Positions 36,082-38,256 of a DNA stretch of 38,256 nucleotides are shown one piece after another (the first letter of the stretch is position 1; every line of letters starts with the position of its first letter). Source of the DNA: Arthrobacter bambusae (GTDB lineage Bacteria > Actinomycetota > Actinomycetes > Actinomycetales > Micrococcaceae); NCBI RefSeq assembly GCF_022606295.1, contig NZ_JAHHZS010000037.1:1-38256 (forward strand), read 5' to 3'. The position numbers and the translations under genes were made by a program. The notes below the pieces were generated by a model, which was not told the origin of the DNA, searched no databases, and saw only the letters and a list, made by a program, of their open reading frames with translations.

Positions 36082-37402
36082 TGCTGACTCCTACGGAGGT
36101 GGTGTTTTTGGATTGGGTTTTGGCGGTTTTGATCTTCGCGGTTTTGAGTTTCGTGCCGATGATGCCGAGCAGGATGGCCGCGACGGCGGCGGCCCCGGCA
36201 AATGCCAGGAAGTTCGAGTTGACGCCGAGCCCGGCCGCGAGCAGCAGTCCGCCTACTTGGGGCGCGGCGACCGCGCCGATGCGGCCGACGCCGAGGGCCC
36301 AGCCGAGCGCTGTGCCGCGCAAATGCGCAGGGTAATGGCTGGCCACCGCCGCGATGATCAGGCACTGGGTTCCGTGGGTGCCCACCCCGGCCAGCACCAA
36401 CATAAGGTAGACAAGCCCCACGGGCGGACCCGCCACGAGCACGGCCAGCGCGACGGCGGCGACGGCGGCTGCCGCGATCGCCGTCGGGATGGGACCGAAG
36501 CGCGTTCCTGCCCAAGCGGTGGCCACCGAGCCGACGACGGCACCGAGGTTGAGTGCCAGGGCGAACGTCAGGGCTGATCCGAGGTTGTAGCCGGCCAGTT
36601 GCATCAGGTTCGGCAGCCACGTGCCCAGGCCGTACCAAGCAAAGAGCGTCACGAGGGTGGAGATCGCGAACAGGAGACTCATACCGAGGTACGGGGCGCG
36701 GAGGAGGGACTTGAAGCCGCCTGTTTGATTCGCGTTCTTGGCGGCAGGGCGAGCCTCCAGGAGCGTCTCCGGGAGGAAGCGGATGCCGAGCGGAACCACC
36801 ACGAGCAGGGCAACGGCGGCCACGAGGAACATGACCGGCCAGCCGAAGGCGGGAATCAGCGGAATGCCGGCCACCGCGGCGATCGAGCCGCCGATCGGCA
36901 CTCCGGACATCATCAGTGTGGCGATCGTGGACCGCCACTTGGCGGGAACCAGTTCCGCGACCAAGGCATTTGCAGAGGGAACAAGTCCGCCCAGGCCAAT
37001 GCCGGCCAGCAAGCGCAGGCCGCCGAAGACGAAGGCGTTCGGGGAGAACGCGCACAGGATGGTGAAGAGCGAAAACAGTGCGGCGCAGGCGATGATGGTT
37101 CGTCGCCGCCCCCAGCTGTCCGACATCCTGCCGGCGAAGATGGCTCCGATCATCATGCCGAGGAACGCCATCGAACCGACCGTGCCGGCCGTGGCTTTGG
37201 TGAGCCCCCAGCCTGTGTCGGTGATGAGGGAGGACTGCACGGTTCCGTAAACGATGAGGTCGTAGCCATCGAATACCACGAGCAGCCAGCAGACCAGCGC
37301 GGCAGCGGCGGAACGCTTGCTGAACCGGGCTGATGCTCCGGGAGAGTGGTGAACGCCGTCTTGGGTCCGCTCCGGCGCTGCAGCGGATGGGGTGTGATTC
37401 AT
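36074..37402 (-). CDS. MFS aromatic acid:H+ symporter (AAHS family)
   Basis: A 442-residue, 12-helix importer. Helix 1 is LLVVFDGYDLIVYGTV (the FDGYD motif, charged residue in helix 1, diagnostic of aromatic-acid symporters). The loop 2-3 motif is GRMSDSWGRRRT. The central loop (LPETLLEARPAAKNAN) and the second half have ALNLGAVVGSVATAWAGTRFGP. It should bring in hydroxybenzoate-type acids with protons. First gene of the operon, ahead of the monooxygenase, and divergent from the IclR regulator, the layout seen for gentisate-pathway genes in Actinobacteria such as the gen cluster of Corynebacterium glutamicum. The C-terminal Lys-rich tail (KLKTAKIKTAKTQSK) is unusual. Confidence 0.9.
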   Translation of the reverse strand: MNHTPSAAAPERTQDGVHHSPGASARFSKRSAAAALVCWLLVVFDGYDLIVYGTVQSSLITDTGWGLTKATAGTVGSMAFLGMMIGAIFAGRMSDSWGRRRTIIACAALFSLFTILCAFSPNAFVFGGLRLLAGIGLGGLVPSANALVAELVPAKWRSTIATLMMSGVPIGGSIAAVAGIPLIPAFGWPVMFLVAAVALLVVVPLGIRFLPETLLEARPAAKNANQTGGFKSLLRAPYLGMSLLFAISTLVTLFAWYGLGTWLPNLMQLAGYNLGSALTFALALNLGAVVGSVATAWAGTRFGPIPTAIAAAAVAAVALAVLVAGPPVGLVYLMLVLAGVGTHGTQCLIIAAVASHYPAHLRGTALGWALGVGRIGAVAAPQVGGLLLAAGLGVNSNFLAFAGAAAVAAILLGIIGTKLKTAKIKTAKTQSKNTTSVGVSNV

Positions 37403-37441
37403 CCCACCACTGTGTGGCCGTTGCTTGTGTGGCCCAATAGA

Positions 37442-37458
37442 ATTCTGTCGTGCAGAAT
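37442..37458. promoter_or_regulatory. Operator palindrome overlapping the start codon of the IclR gene
   Basis: ATTCTG-TCGTG-CAGAAT is a perfect 6-bp inverted repeat with a 5-bp spacer in the 47-bp gap between the divergent transporter and regulator genes. The GTG start (37450-37452) lies inside its spacer. TTCTG-N5-CAGAA palindromes suit IclR-family dimers. Confidence 0.7.
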
Positions 37459-38250
37459 CTTCCAGCCCGCAAGAAACCGGCCTATTCCATTGAAGCCGTG
37501 GACAACGCCCTGCACCTCCTTCAGCTCCTGCGCGACGGCGGCAGCCTACGCCTCAAGGACGCCGCGGCGGAGCTGGGTGTTGCACCTTCTACAGCCCACC
37601 GGCTGTTGGCGATGTTGGTCTACCGGGGGTTCGCGGTCCAGGACGAGAACCGCCGTTATGTGCCCGGGCCGGCCATGGGAGTGGGTCCGGCGGGACTGAG
37701 TTGGAGCCGATTGCTGCGCACCGTGGCGCAACCGCACATGGAACTCCTGAGCGGCCGGATCAACGAGACCGTCAACCTCATGGTCCGCGTGGGTACCAAG
37801 GTGCGGTTCCTGGCGACGGTGGAGGGGACGAACGCCCTGCGGGTGGGCGACCGGCAGGGGACCGTGCTGCCCGCGAACAAGGCCTCGGGAGGCAAGGCGC
37901 TGTTGGCGGAGCTGGAGCCCGCCATGATTGAGCAGTTGTTCCGCAGCCATAATGCGGAGATCGGCGGGGACAACATTCCCGACGCCGAATATCCGGCTTT
38001 CCTGCGCGAGCTTGAGACGATCCGGAGCAACGGATTCGCCGCGAATTTCGAAGGCACGGAGGAAGGGATCAGCGCCCTGGGTGTGGCCCTGCACAACGGG
38101 CGCGGCGTTGCAGTTGGTGCCCTCAGCGTCGCGACTCCCGTGGCGCGGTTCCGCAGGCTCTTCGATGCTGGTCTTGTTGGCATCATGCGGGAAACCCGGC
38201 GCCAATTGGAGATCGACATCGCCGCCAATCCCGCCGAGTCCCAGCCATAA
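37450..38250 (+). CDS. IclR-family transcriptional regulator
   Basis: A 266-residue regulator. Winged helix at about 12-72: AVDNALHLLQLLRDGGSLRL, then ELGVAPSTAHRLLAMLVYRG. The effector domain follows with VNLMVRVGTKVRFLATVEGT, then the family stretch VLPANKASGGKALLAE and a C-terminal GISALGVAL-type strand. The GTG start is chosen because the HTH begins soon after; it overlaps the operator palindrome. It is divergent from the aromatic-acid importer and monooxygenase genes and most likely regulates them, responding to a benzoate derivative or gentisate. The gene is complete and ends 6 nt before the window edge. Confidence 0.9.
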   Translation: MQNLPARKKPAYSIEAVDNALHLLQLLRDGGSLRLKDAAAELGVAPSTAHRLLAMLVYRGFAVQDENRRYVPGPAMGVGPAGLSWSRLLRTVAQPHMELLSGRINETVNLMVRVGTKVRFLATVEGTNALRVGDRQGTVLPANKASGGKALLAELEPAMIEQLFRSHNAEIGGDNIPDAEYPAFLRELETIRSNGFAANFEGTEEGISALGVALHNGRGVAVGALSVATPVARFRRLFDAGLVGIMRETRRQLEIDIAANPAESQP

Positions 38251-38256
38251 CCCACC

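Noticed and set aside
1..38256. tRNA, rRNA, CRISPR or intact insertion sequence
   Set aside because: I looked for cloverleaf segments, regular spacer arrays and transposase motifs and found none that I could support by eye.

Overview
The window looks like a chromosomal segment of a high-GC Gram-positive bacterium of the Micrococcaceae, most likely Arthrobacter or a close relative. This is inferred from the roughly 60% GC coding style, frequent GTG/TTG starts, and gene types typical of that group: an IclR-controlled aromatic-acid cluster, an excalibur-domain lipoprotein and a large ATP-binding LuxR regulator. No rRNA, tRNA, CRISPR array or intact transposase was seen.

Region 1 (1-14.7 kb) is a patchwork of small orphan genes. 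It holds immunity-like proteins (Imm-5-like, DUF2199, CPCC cysteine-rich, ankyrin), small membrane proteins, a PH-domain protein, a GNAT acetyltransferase, an MFS exporter, and broken genes (a frameshifted C39-type peptidase, a GNAT fragment, a lipoprotein remnant). Through it runs a family of about eleven 26-bp palindromes centred on GGATCC. I found none right of 14.4 kb. Embedded at 5.7-9.7 kb is a clean sugar-type operon (kinase, RpiB-like isomerase, MHS-family transporter) with a divergent LacI regulator and two visible operators.

Region 2 (14.7-20.5 kb) holds ordinary genes: an SDR oxidoreductase that lacks its catalytic lysine, a VOC protein, an ABC-2 exporter pair, an alpha/beta hydrolase, a CspA cold-shock protein with a structured leader and strong terminator, and an excalibur lipoprotein.

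Region 3 (20.7-27.95 kb) is the most interesting part. A six-gene minus-strand operon encodes an 88-residue peptide that looks like a circular bacteriocin precursor, a SpoIIM/DUF95-family membrane protein, two more membrane proteins, a polytopic permease-like protein and an ABC ATPase. A convergent 881-residue LuxR/STAND regulator lies beside it. A 9-bp motif (ACAC[GT][GT]AGA) is repeated five times at 21-22-bp spacing in front of the operon. It occurs again five times, at 21/33/22/21-bp spacing, in front of the regulator gene. I infer an autoregulated circular-bacteriocin system.

Region 4 (28-38.25 kb) holds a UDP-sugar dehydrogenase with a GT4 glycosyltransferase (4-nt overlap), a secreted polysaccharide deacetylase with two duplicated C-terminal modules behind a highly structured leader, a flotillin/NfeD-like pair, and a probable 3-hydroxybenzoate/gentisate-type cluster (flavin monooxygenase, aromatic-acid MFS importer, divergent IclR regulator with an operator palindrome over its start codon).
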